From NCBI GenBank assembly GCA_002352425.1, contig DEIK01000038.1, forward strand, positions 1 through 10,326: a stretch of DNA of 10,326 bases, written 5' to 3'. Below the pieces are notes generated by a model. The model was not told the origin of the DNA. It ran no database searches and worked only from the letters and a program-made list of their open reading frames with translations. Numbering within the stretch: position 1 is the stretch's first letter; each line of letters begins with the position of its first letter. Positions 1 to 6,195 of this stretch are shown piece after piece. Made by a program: the position numbers and the translations under genes. Source of the stretch: Rhodobacteraceae bacterium UBA2776. Lineage in GTDB: Bacteria; Pseudomonadota; Alphaproteobacteria; Rhodobacterales; Rhodobacteraceae.

Positions 1-558
1 ACTGGCGGCGTCCCAGCCGTTAGAGGACACGAACAGAACCTGATCAGAGGTGCAGGAAAACCGTTCATTCACAAGCGAATAGACACTGTGGTGTGGTTTG
101 AACACGCCAACGGTTTCAACCGACAATACGTCGTCCAGAACCTCGGTCAACCCTGCCGATTTGACAGCACCGTCCAGCATTGCGGGCGAGCCATTTGACA
201 GGATCGCGGTGTTCAAACCGGCCTGTTTCAAGGCGCCCAGCATGGCGGGGACTTCGGGGTAGGCCGACAGTTCCCAGTATAGTGCCAGCAGGCGCTCGCG
301 CAGCTCGGGGTCGGTCAGATTGTTGGCCTCGAGCGCCCAGTCCAGCCCATCCTGCGTCACCTGCCAGAAATCGGTATGGGCATCGGCAACGGCGCGCAGC
401 CATGTGTATTGTAGCTGCTTTAGCCGCCAGTCATTTGCCAGCTTTTGCCAGATTTTGGCAAAGGCTTTACGTCCTGGCTCGGTGGCCGTCTGGCGGGCGG
501 CGGCGGCGACGTCGAACAGGGTGCCGTAGGCGTCAAAAATGCAGGTGGTTATGGGCAT
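1..558 (-). CDS. Haloacid dehalogenase type II (HAD superfamily hydrolase), 3' end cut by window edge
   Basis: The first 186 residues are present; the family usually has about 220-230, so the last 35-45 lie outside. The protein begins MPITTCIFDAYGTLFD, which carries HAD motif I with the likely nucleophile Asp9. Motif II follows as LSNGSP, then a lysine in VFKP, then VSSNGWDAAS, which matches the Ser/Asn/Asp cluster of L-2-haloacid dehalogenases. Members of that family hydrolyse 2-haloalkanoic acids to hydroxy acids through an aspartyl ester, in the cytoplasm. The motif set supports this class over phosphatase-type HADs, but the actual substrate cannot be read from sequence. The ATG is preceded by AGGAGA six bases upstream, so the start is secure. 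It is divergently oriented to the next gene. The seen motifs are direct observation; the halogenated substrate is inference from the family. Confidence 0.88.
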   Translation of the reverse strand, partial: MPITTCIFDAYGTLFDVAAAARQTATEPGRKAFAKIWQKLANDWRLKQLQYTWLRAVADAHTDFWQVTQDGLDWALEANNLTDPELRERLLALYWELSAYPEVPAMLGALKQAGLNTAILSNGSPAMLDGAVKSAGLTEVLDDVLSVETVGVFKPHHSVYSLVNERFSCTSDQVLFVSSNGWDAAS

Positions 559-643
559 TGCGCGTCTCCTTTTCAATGAGAGTGGCACAAGGGAAGGCAA
601 GGATAAAGGGGGAGAATGTGTCAGGCAGACAGGGTCTGGTTTG

Positions 644-652
644 TGGTATACA
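644..652 (+). promoter_or_regulatory. Possible extended -10 promoter for the 685-1290 gene
   Basis: TGG followed by TATACA makes an extended -10 element about 33 bases before the start codon. No good -35 hexamer is visible 16-18 bases upstream, which is tolerable for extended -10 promoters. Assignment is by eye only. Confidence 0.35.
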
Positions 653-684
653 CTTCCCGGTGAAATCTTCACAGGAGAACAGCG

Positions 685-1290
685 ATGCCAAATACAATCG
701 AGCGCATTCTGACAGGGATGCGGGACCTTCAGGAACAGTTGGAAATCGAGCTGTCAAAAAAGCGCGAGGCGTTTCGGTACCGGCTGGAAAACGGGCGGGT
801 CGTGTTCGAGGCAGAAGTGAAAAGCCGCCATCGGGCCATGCGGGTTAACCTATTGACGTTCCTTGCTGCGACCCGCCCTATGGTTGTGCTGACCGCGCCG
901 CTGATTTACGCGTTGCTTTTGCCATTCGCGCTGCTGGACCTGTTTGTGAGCGTCTATCAGGCCGTTTGCTTTCGGGCCTACGGGATTGCCCGCGTGCGGC
1001 GGCAGGATTATATTGCCATTGATCGCCAGCATCTGGCCTATCTGAACGGGTTGCAGAAATTAAACTGTGTTTATTGCGGCTATTGCAACGGGGTTATCGC
1101 CTATGTGCGCGAGATCGGCGCCCGCACCGAGTCCTATTGGTGCCCGATCAAACATGCCCGCCATCTTGAAGGGGTGCATGCCCGTTATTCAGGGTTTACG
1201 GAGTTTGGCGAAGCTGAAGCTTTCGACCCTGCTCTGGCGCAAATCCGCACCGATTTAGCCAAAGCGCCACAGGAGCCACCGGTTGGTTAA
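685..1290 (+). CDS. Conserved membrane-anchored protein with Cys/His-rich C-terminal segment, function unknown
   Basis: I do not recognise a named family for this 201-residue protein. Residues 1-55 are charged and probably helical (ELSKKREAFRYRLENGR). Residues about 56-95 are strongly hydrophobic and could form one or two membrane helices. After them comes a basic stretch (RVRRQDY) and then CVYCGYC, with cysteines at 128, 131 and 134. A further YWCPIKHARH follows, with Cys153, His157 and His160. This arrangement resembles a metal-binding site, probably zinc or an iron-sulfur cluster, on a soluble C-terminal domain; that is inference. The positively charged flank after the hydrophobic part suggests a cytoplasmic C-terminus. 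The start is well supported by AGGAGA nine bases before the ATG. It stands alone, divergent from the HAD gene and convergent with fabI. Confidence 0.8.
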   Translation: MPNTIERILTGMRDLQEQLEIELSKKREAFRYRLENGRVVFEAEVKSRHRAMRVNLLTFLAATRPMVVLTAPLIYALLLPFALLDLFVSVYQAVCFRAYGIARVRRQDYIAIDRQHLAYLNGLQKLNCVYCGYCNGVIAYVREIGARTESYWCPIKHARHLEGVHARYSGFTEFGEAEAFDPALAQIRTDLAKAPQEPPVG

Positions 1291-1297
1291 TGCCGTT

Positions 1298-1325
1298 GAG
1301 CCGCGCGCGTTATCACGGGCGGCTC
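1298..1325. terminator. Weak hairpin between convergent genes
   Basis: GAGCCGC pairs perfectly with GCGGCTC across a 14-base loop, in the 61-base gap between the stop of the membrane protein and the stop of fabI. There is no T-tract on either strand, so it could at best help end transcription from both sides and may be chance. Confidence 0.25.
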
Positions 1326-1351
1326 GTTCATAGGGAGCGGTAGGTCGAAAA

Positions 1352-2140
1352 TTACAGGTTTTCCGGCTGCGCCATCGCCAAAACATGATACCCGCCGTCG
1401 ACATGGATGATTTCGCCGGTGGTGCAATTGCCCGCATCCGACGCCAGATAAACAGCGGTGCCGCCCACGGCCTCGAGCGAGGCGTTGCTGCGCAGTGGCG
1501 CGTTTGCTTCGGTGGCGCGGTAGGTTTTGCGCGCCCCGCCAATGGCGGCACCGGCCAGCGTTTTCATCGGGCCGGGCGAAATGGCGTTGACGCGAATGCC
1601 ATCCGGTCCAAGGTCGTTGGCCAAATAGCGCACGGCGGATTCCAGCGCGGCTTTGGCCACGCCCATCACGTTATAAAATGGCGTGACCCGGTTGGAGCCT
1701 TGGAAGGTCAGGGTCAGGATCGTGCCGCCGTCATTCATCAAAGGGGCGGCGCGACGGGCGACATCAATCAGCGAATAACAGGAAATATCCAGCGAGTTTT
1801 TAAAGTTGGCGCGGGAGGTGTCAACGAAGCGTCCCGTCAGCTCGTCTTTGTCGGAAAACGCCAGCGCGTGGACCACGAAATCCAGCCCGCCCCATTCAGA
1901 TTTGATTTGCTCAAAGGCTTTGTCCATTGACGCGTCATCGGTGACATCAACGTCAACCATGATGCTTGCGCCCAAAGATTCAGCCAGCGGTTCAACCCGT
2001 TTGCCGAACGCCTCGCCTTGATAGGTGAAGGCCAATTCAGCACCCGCATCCGCCATCGCCGAGGCGATGCCCCACGCGATGGACCGTTGGTTCGCGACGC
2101 CCATAATCAGGCCGCGTTTGCCTTTTAACAAATCTGACAT
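1352..2140 (-). CDS. fabI: Enoyl-[acyl-carrier-protein] reductase (NADH) FabI
   Basis: FabI reduces trans-2-enoyl-ACP to acyl-ACP in the cytoplasm, the last step of each fatty-acid elongation cycle, and is the target of triclosan. The 262 residues match the family length. A nucleotide-binding motif GVANQRSIAWG lies at residues 14-24, an Asp-Val pair at 64-66 would sit near the adenine, and the catalytic Tyr156-x6-Lys163 pair is in FYNVMGVAKAALE. A C-terminal VDGGYHV completes the short-chain dehydrogenase fold. Position 146, a tyrosine in Escherichia coli FabI, is phenylalanine here (LTLTFQGS), as at the matching place in mycobacterial InhA. It is the last gene of the fabA-fabB-fabI operon and starts 9 bases after the fabB stop. 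No convincing ribosome-binding site of its own is seen, which suggests translational coupling to fabB. Confidence 0.96.
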   Translation of the reverse strand: MSDLLKGKRGLIMGVANQRSIAWGIASAMADAGAELAFTYQGEAFGKRVEPLAESLGASIMVDVDVTDDASMDKAFEQIKSEWGGLDFVVHALAFSDKDELTGRFVDTSRANFKNSLDISCYSLIDVARRAAPLMNDGGTILTLTFQGSNRVTPFYNVMGVAKAALESAVRYLANDLGPDGIRVNAISPGPMKTLAGAAIGGARKTYRATEANAPLRSNASLEAVGGTAVYLASDAGNCTTGEIIHVDGGYHVLAMAQPENL

Positions 2141-2149
2141 TTTATAATT

Positions 2150-3376
2150 TTACCCGTGATATTTGCTCATGGCGATGGTGCCGTTCGTGCCACCAAAACC
2201 AAAGCTGTTTGAAATAACCGTGTCCAGACCCGCGTTTTCGACAAATTCGGTACAGATTTCATCTGGATTAATCTGTGGGTCGAGTTCGGTGATATTGGCG
2301 GAGGGGGCAATGAAATCACCGCCCAGCATGATCAGCGAATAGATTGCCTCATGCACACCCGCGCCGCCCAAACAGTGGCCGGTGACCGATTTGGTCGAGG
2401 TGATCGGCGGGGTGTTGCCCTCGCCAAAGACACGGCGCACGGCGTGGACTTCGGTGACGTCGCCCGCCGGTGTCGAGGTGCCGTGGGCGTTGATATAGCC
2501 GACTTTGCGATCGCCCAAAGTGGACATCGCCAGCTGCATCGAACGTTCAGCGCCTTCGCCAGATGGGGCGACCATGTCGTGGCCGTCGGATGTGGCGCCG
2601 TAGCCTGTGACTTCGGCATAGATTTTCGCACCGCGCGCCAGCGCATGGTCCAGTTCTTCCAGAACCAGCACGCCGCCGCCGCCAGAAATGACAAACCCGT
2701 CGCGCGAGGCGTCAAAAGCGCGGCTGGCCGTTTCGGGGGTGTCGTTATATTTGCTCGACATCGCGCCCATCGCGTCAAACAGACAGGACAGGGTCCAGTC
2801 CAACTCCTCGCCGCCACCGGCGAAAACGATGTCTTGTTTGCCGAACTGGATTTGCTCAACCCCGTTGCCAATGCAGTGCAGGGACGTGGTGCAGGCAGAG
2901 GTGATCGAATAGTTCACGCCCTTGATTTTAAAGGGTGTGGCAAGGCACGCCGAGTTGGTCGAAGACATGCATCGTGTCACCATGAAGGGGCCCATGCGTT
3001 TGGGCGCGCCTTTTTCTTTGACGATTTTATGCGCTTGAAAAAAGTTCGAGGTGGACGGGCCACCAGAGCCCATCACCAAACCGGTGCGCGGATTGGAAAC
3101 GTCTTTTTCCTCAAGCCCAGAGTCGGCAATCGCCTGCTCCATCGCCAGATAATTATAGGCAGCGCCAGGCCCCATGAACCGCATCTGACGTTTGTCGATG
3201 TGGTCGGCGGGGTTGATTTGCGGCATGCCGTGAATTTGCGAACGGAACCCGTTTTCGGCATATTCAGGGGCGGCCACGATGCCGGATTTGCCGGATTTCA
3301 GCGCAGCTGTGACTTCTTCGATGCTGTTCCCGATCGAGGAAACGATGCCCATTCCTGTGATTACGACGCGACGCAT
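2150..3376 (-). CDS. fabB: Beta-ketoacyl-ACP synthase I FabB
   Basis: FabB condenses malonyl-ACP with acyl-ACP and is the synthase able to elongate the cis-3-decenoyl-ACP made by FabA, so it commits carbon to unsaturated fatty acids. All 408 residues are present, the usual length. The thiolase-fold catalytic triad is visible: Cys162 in SITSACTTSLH, His298 in NAHGTSTPAGD and His334 in KSVTGHCLGGAG, with Lys329 beside it. The C-terminal NSFGFGGTN loop at about 390-398 is intact. FabB rather than FabF is favoured by the length, by the Thr-Thr after the active cysteine and by the adjacent fabA. The start has AGGAGA seven bases upstream. It sits 41 bases after fabA and 9 before fabI, as an operon. 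Confidence 0.96.
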   Translation of the reverse strand: MRRVVITGMGIVSSIGNSIEEVTAALKSGKSGIVAAPEYAENGFRSQIHGMPQINPADHIDKRQMRFMGPGAAYNYLAMEQAIADSGLEEKDVSNPRTGLVMGSGGPSTSNFFQAHKIVKEKGAPKRMGPFMVTRCMSSTNSACLATPFKIKGVNYSITSACTTSLHCIGNGVEQIQFGKQDIVFAGGGEELDWTLSCLFDAMGAMSSKYNDTPETASRAFDASRDGFVISGGGGVLVLEELDHALARGAKIYAEVTGYGATSDGHDMVAPSGEGAERSMQLAMSTLGDRKVGYINAHGTSTPAGDVTEVHAVRRVFGEGNTPPITSTKSVTGHCLGGAGVHEAIYSLIMLGGDFIAPSANITELDPQINPDEICTEFVENAGLDTVISNSFGFGGTNGTIAMSKYHG

Positions 3377-3417
3377 TGGTGCTCTCCTTGGCAGATATCT
3401 AGTCTTTTGTGCAGATG

Positions 3418-3930
3418 TTATTCTTTGGCAGCCGCAAGGCCGACTTTGAGGTCCTTGACGGCATAAATTTGTTCACCATCGGCAAAAATAACGCCATCCG
3501 CGACGCCCATTTTTAGACGTCGATCAATGACGCGGGTGAAGTCGATCTTATAGGTGATCATTTTGGTTTGGGGTGTGACCATGCCCGAGAATTTCACTTC
3601 GCCAACGCCCACGGCAAAGCCTTGGCCTTGCATGCCGCGCCAACCAAGGTTGAAGCCGGTCAATTGCCACAGCCCATCCAGACCCAAACAGCCCGGCATC
3701 ACCGGATTTCCGGGGAAATGGCAGGGGAAAAACCACAGATCAGGGTTGATGTCGAATTCAGCGACGATGTGACCTTTGCCATGTTCGCCGCCGTCACCCG
3801 AAACATCGGTGATCCGGTCCATCATCAGCATCGGGGGCAGGGGCAGTTGTGCGTTGCCTGGCCCGAACAGCTCGCCATTCGCACATTTGATCAGATCGTC
3901 TTTGTTAAAACTGCTTGGAAAATTGGCCAT
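3418..3930 (-). CDS. fabA: 3-hydroxydecanoyl-ACP dehydratase/isomerase FabA
   Basis: FabA dehydrates 3-hydroxydecanoyl-ACP and isomerises the trans-2 product to cis-3-decenoyl-ACP, the branch point for unsaturated fatty acids in bacteria that work without oxygen-dependent desaturation. The 170-residue protein is the standard length. The hot-dog-fold active site is seen as FFPCHFPGNPVMPGCLGLDG, with catalytic His71 and Asp85. A glycine-rich GFAVGVGEVKFSG stretch at 104-116 fits the dimer core. It is the first gene of the fabA-fabB-fabI operon, and a purine-rich GGGGGCAAGG lies just before its ATG. It is divergent from irr; whether iron status influences its expression is not shown by the sequence, though an operator-like dyad lies about 120 bases upstream. 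Confidence 0.97.
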   Translation of the reverse strand: MANFPSSFNKDDLIKCANGELFGPGNAQLPLPPMLMMDRITDVSGDGGEHGKGHIVAEFDINPDLWFFPCHFPGNPVMPGCLGLDGLWQLTGFNLGWRGMQGQGFAVGVGEVKFSGMVTPQTKMITYKIDFTRVIDRRLKMGVADGVIFADGEQIYAVKDLKVGLAAAKE

Positions 3931-3987
3931 TCAGCCTTGCCCCCTTAAGATATTACAATGCCCGTTAAGGCCTTCTACCATTCTGTG

Positions 3988-4017
3988 ATAATTGGTGGCA
4001 AGGGCGGTGGGGTGCAA
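3988..4017 (-). promoter_or_regulatory. Possible promoter of the fabA operon
   Basis: Read on the minus strand, TTGCAC is followed after 18 bases by AATTAT, matching four of six consensus positions in each box. The predicted transcript would have a leader of roughly 50 bases before fabA. The match is only fair. Confidence 0.33.
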
Positions 4018-4043
4018 GGGGAATAATGCATTGATTTTTTGAA

Positions 4044-4068
4044 TGCGAATGAATTGCAATTGTAATTC
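4044..4068 (+). promoter_or_regulatory. Operator-like dyad upstream of irr, Fur/Mur-box-like
   Basis: Two overlapping symmetrical elements are visible. At 4051-4068, GAATTGCAATTGTAATTC is an 18-base dyad with eight of nine base pairs symmetrical. At 4044-4058, TGCGAATGAATTGCA has TGC/GCA ends and resembles my recollection of the alphaproteobacterial Fur/Mur-box pattern (TGC, A/T-rich centre, GCA). The dyad covers the predicted -35 box of irr, the position expected for a repressor site. Which regulator binds (Mur/Fur, Irr itself, or another) is inference. Confidence 0.5.
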
Positions 4069-4089
4069 CGCCCGCTTAGGCCTTATATT
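4060..4089 (+). promoter_or_regulatory. Predicted irr promoter
   Basis: TTGTAA and TATATT are separated by 18 bases; the -10 box matches five of six consensus positions and the -35 box four of six. A start near 4096 would leave a leader of about 19 bases before the irr ATG. The -35 box lies inside the dyad at 4051-4068. Confidence 0.5.
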
Positions 4090-4114
4090 GAAGGAAATAG
4101 CGGGAATAAATGTG

Positions 4115-4531
4115 ATGACAGCAATTTCAACAGAACGCGGCACCAAGTGGCTGAGTGGCGCTGGTTTGCGTCCAACGCGGCAACGGCTGTCATTGGCGGA
4201 CCTGTTGGTGGGGGACGGCCAAGATCGACATGTGACGGCCGAGAGCCTGTATGCGTCGGTTCAGAATGCTGGTGAGAAAGTGTCACTGGCCACGGTTTAC
4301 AATACTTTGCGCGCGTTTTGCGAGGCAGGGTTGCTGCGTGAGATCATGGTCGACGGGGCCAAAAGTTACTTTGACACCAACATGTCGGACCATCCGCATT
4401 TCTTCTGGGAAGACAGTCAGGAACTGATGGATGCCCCCAATGATCAATTGGAAATATGCCGCCTGCCACAAGCGCCCAAAGGGGCCGAGGTGAGCAAGGT
4501 GGATGTGGTGATCCGGCTGCGGCGGATTTAG
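4115..4531 (+). CDS. irr: Iron response regulator Irr (Fur superfamily)
   Basis: Irr is an alphaproteobacterial Fur-family transcription factor that senses haem availability and adjusts iron uptake, haem synthesis and iron-sulfur genes. The 138-residue product has the winged-helix recognition region VSLATVYNTLRAFCEAGLL at 56-74 preceded by LRPTRQRL at 18-25, and a dimerisation part beginning with the HPHFFWED segment at 93-100. Irr rather than Fur is suggested by this HxHFF segment (His93, His95), the N-terminal KWLSGAGLRPTRQR, and the lack of the C-terminal cysteine pairs of many Fur proteins. The GCxxP haem motif of Bradyrhizobium Irr is absent. An in-frame ATG at 4043 exists but lies inside the operator and upstream of the predicted -10, so I use the ATG at 4115, where the Irr-like sequence begins. 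It is divergent from fabA. Confidence 0.87.
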   Translation: MTAISTERGTKWLSGAGLRPTRQRLSLADLLVGDGQDRHVTAESLYASVQNAGEKVSLATVYNTLRAFCEAGLLREIMVDGAKSYFDTNMSDHPHFFWEDSQELMDAPNDQLEICRLPQAPKGAEVSKVDVVIRLRRI

Positions 4532-4614
4532 CTCCACTCCAAAGGGGCCGCAATTTCTAACACTTCCATATCTAAGGGCGCGCGCAGCAATACGGGTGCC
4601 CGATTTCTTGAAAA

Positions 4615-4643
4615 TTGCTTGAAGCGACAAAATCTGCTACAGT
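4615..4643 (+). promoter_or_regulatory. Possible promoter of the orphan gene at 4654
   Basis: TTGCTT and TACAGT are separated by exactly 17 bases. Transcription would then start near 4650, almost at the first ATG (4654), implying a near-leaderless message or a later start codon. Confidence 0.3.
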
Positions 4644-4653
4644 CCATTTTAGG

Positions 4654-5154
4654 ATGGGTCGGCGTATTATGCGAAAAACGAGGCAATATTCCAAAATTTT
4701 GGCGCAATTCGCGGTTGGCGATAAGAAGGTTTCTGAGACGGATGCCTTGAAAATAGCGGACGCTTTTCATCTTTGTAACGAGTTCAAAGGGATTATCAAA
4801 ATCACTAATGAATTTGCATCAAAGGAGGACGGAAAAATGGCAATTGAAGCAGCTGCTATTTCTCAGCTTATTGGAATAATTGACGACGTAATTGATAAAT
4901 CCAGACAGGACGCATTGAAGGAACAGGTTCTTGATTTTGCGACGCATTATATGTTTGTGCTGCGCCACGGGTTTCGCAATAGCGGCACAAAGGAATGCAA
5001 AGAAAAAGAGCAGGAGGTCTTTGATCACTGGCAGCGGGCCTTGGCCGCTGCGCGTTCAGGGGATGCCAATGCTTTGCAAAATGCAATCGCATCTGCCTTG
5101 GATGATCTACAAGAACTGGCAAAATGCTTGGGTATTGATCCGGTTCCGTTTTGA
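4654..5154 (+). CDS. Hypothetical protein, A+T-richer orphan gene with an alternative internal start
   Basis: I do not recognise this 166-residue protein. It is predicted to be soluble and mostly helical, with charged and alanine-rich stretches (IADAFHLCNEFKGIIK, ALAAARSGDANALQNA). It has no signal peptide, membrane segment or obvious catalytic motif, and its three cysteines are scattered. Codon choice (AAA, ATT, ATA, TTG, AGG) and base composition are more A+T-rich than in the neighbours, suggesting recent acquisition or relaxed constraint. The start is uncertain: in-frame ATGs lie at 4654 and 4669 with poor ribosome-binding sites, whereas the in-frame ATG at 4837 follows AAAGGAGG at an ideal eight-base spacing and would give a 105-residue protein. 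Sequence before 4837 still reads like protein. It follows irr by 122 bases and is convergent with the glycosyltransferase-like gene. Confidence 0.68.
   Translation: MGRRIMRKTRQYSKILAQFAVGDKKVSETDALKIADAFHLCNEFKGIIKITNEFASKEDGKMAIEAAAISQLIGIIDDVIDKSRQDALKEQVLDFATHYMFVLRHGFRNSGTKECKEKEQEVFDHWQRALAAARSGDANALQNAIASALDDLQELAKCLGIDPVPF
4821..4839 (+). promoter_or_regulatory. Strong internal ribosome-binding site and in-frame ATG
   Basis: AAAGGAGG at 4821-4828 followed by ATG at 4837 is the best Shine-Dalgarno match in the window, and it lies inside the orphan gene in the same frame. It either marks the true start or a second, shorter product. Confidence 0.5.
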
Positions 5155-5205
5155 AGTTTTAAATATCCTCGATACCGAGCGAAGAAGGCTGTAAGGCCTG
5201 ATAGG

Positions 5206-6075
5206 TTAGAACCACTGCCCAGGTTCCATCAGTCCCAAATCCAGCAATTGTTGGGAATGCCATTCAAACTCGGTTGAATTGTGCCAACGAAATGTTTCGA
5301 TATCAAAGGTTGATCCCGGATTGCGTTTCAGGGCCTTTGCGGTTCGAAACGAGCAGATCGAGGCGGTGATATTGTGGTGCCATTCGCAGGAATAGGTGTT
5401 GTATTCTTCATCGTTAAACGTGTGGTCGGCGCGGATTTTCAAACCCTTTTTGTTGCGAAACAGCGCGACACGATCGATTTTACGTCGCGCCGCCGGAATA
5501 TGCTCCTCAAACCGCCAGCGCAAACCGCCGTAGAAATCCAACTGGCGTTCTTTTGGGTGGCCGTTATTGGCCGCATCGGCGCGGGCCAGTGCGTAATAGC
5601 CGGATTTGTCCAGATGCGCGTCCTCTAGCGATACCGCATCGGGAAAGTCTCCCAAATCTCCGGCATAAAGATCAACCACATAGGTTAGGATGCTGCTGCG
5701 GCGCTCTTCCATGCTAAAGGCGATCATTTCGCCGACGCTGCGGGTCTCGTTAAAGGGGTAAAACAGGTATTCCGCGTTATAGCAGTAATAAACCCAGATA
5801 TCCGGTGCCGCGTCGATGATGGTGTTCACGGCCACTTCCATCGCGTTTTCGGCCATCATGTCATAGGGGATGCGGTGGATCAGCTCATCCAGATTTTTGG
5901 GTAATTTTAGTTCGTCTGGCGCAAAGACCAACACGGACTTAAATCCAAGTTGTTGATGGTGACGGATGCAGGTGTCGACCTCAACCAGATCTTCAACCAA
6001 GATCAACGCAATCGGCCCTCGCGCCAGCACCTCACTGCCGGTTTTGATGAAATCTGCCAAATCTGTGTACTGCAT
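5206..6075 (-). CDS. Glycosyltransferase family 2-like protein with degenerate active-site motif
   Basis: The 289-residue product recalls the family-2 glycosyltransferases classed as Glyco_tranf_2_4. Near the N-terminus, DLVEVDTCIRHHQQLGFKSV resembles their stretch in which a chain turns away from a His-x-x-x-Gly-Phe/Phe-like helix toward the nucleotide-sugar site. Members transfer a sugar from a nucleotide-sugar donor. In the normal enzymes an Asp-x-Asp metal motif follows a short hydrophobic strand; here that place reads WVYYCYNAEYLFYPF (residues about 94-108), so the aspartates are replaced by Tyr and Asn. The C-terminus RWHNSTEFEWHSQQLLDLG is distinctive. No signal peptide or membrane segment is seen, so it is probably cytoplasmic. 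A TTG start at 6111 is possible, but no ribosome-binding site supports it; the ATG at 6075 is preferred. It is divergent from miaB. Substrate unknown; the fold call is moderate. Confidence 0.68.
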   Translation of the reverse strand: MQYTDLADFIKTGSEVLARGPIALILVEDLVEVDTCIRHHQQLGFKSVLVFAPDELKLPKNLDELIHRIPYDMMAENAMEVAVNTIIDAAPDIWVYYCYNAEYLFYPFNETRSVGEMIAFSMEERRSSILTYVVDLYAGDLGDFPDAVSLEDAHLDKSGYYALARADAANNGHPKERQLDFYGGLRWRFEEHIPAARRKIDRVALFRNKKGLKIRADHTFNDEEYNTYSCEWHHNITASICSFRTAKALKRNPGSTFDIETFRWHNSTEFEWHSQQLLDLGLMEPGQWF

Positions 6076-6195
6076 TGCGCTGCCCGTATTGGTTTTTGGT
6101 GCTTGCCCCAAATTCGGTCAATTCGCAGTTCATTGCAAGCGATCGTTCCATTGTGTAGGTGTGCGGCGAAAATGCGCGAAAAATTGGTGGCTGTT

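Noticed and set aside
180..848. Plus-strand open frame of 222 codons
   Set aside because: It overlaps the HAD gene in antisense and then the membrane protein out of frame; its arginine-rich content is typical of a shadow.
1385..1930. Plus-strand open frame of 181 codons inside fabI
   Set aside because: Antisense shadow of a clear FabI; no domain and no ribosome-binding site.
2351..3466. Long plus-strand open frame of 371 codons across fabB
   Set aside because: It is antisense to fabB, whose catalytic motifs are complete. The frame has the odd, arginine- and glycine-rich composition of a shadow and no recognisable domain.
5950..6195. Upstream extension of miaB
   Set aside because: It overlaps the divergent glycosyltransferase-like gene and lacks similarity to MiaB; the family begins just before LFIKTYGCQMN.
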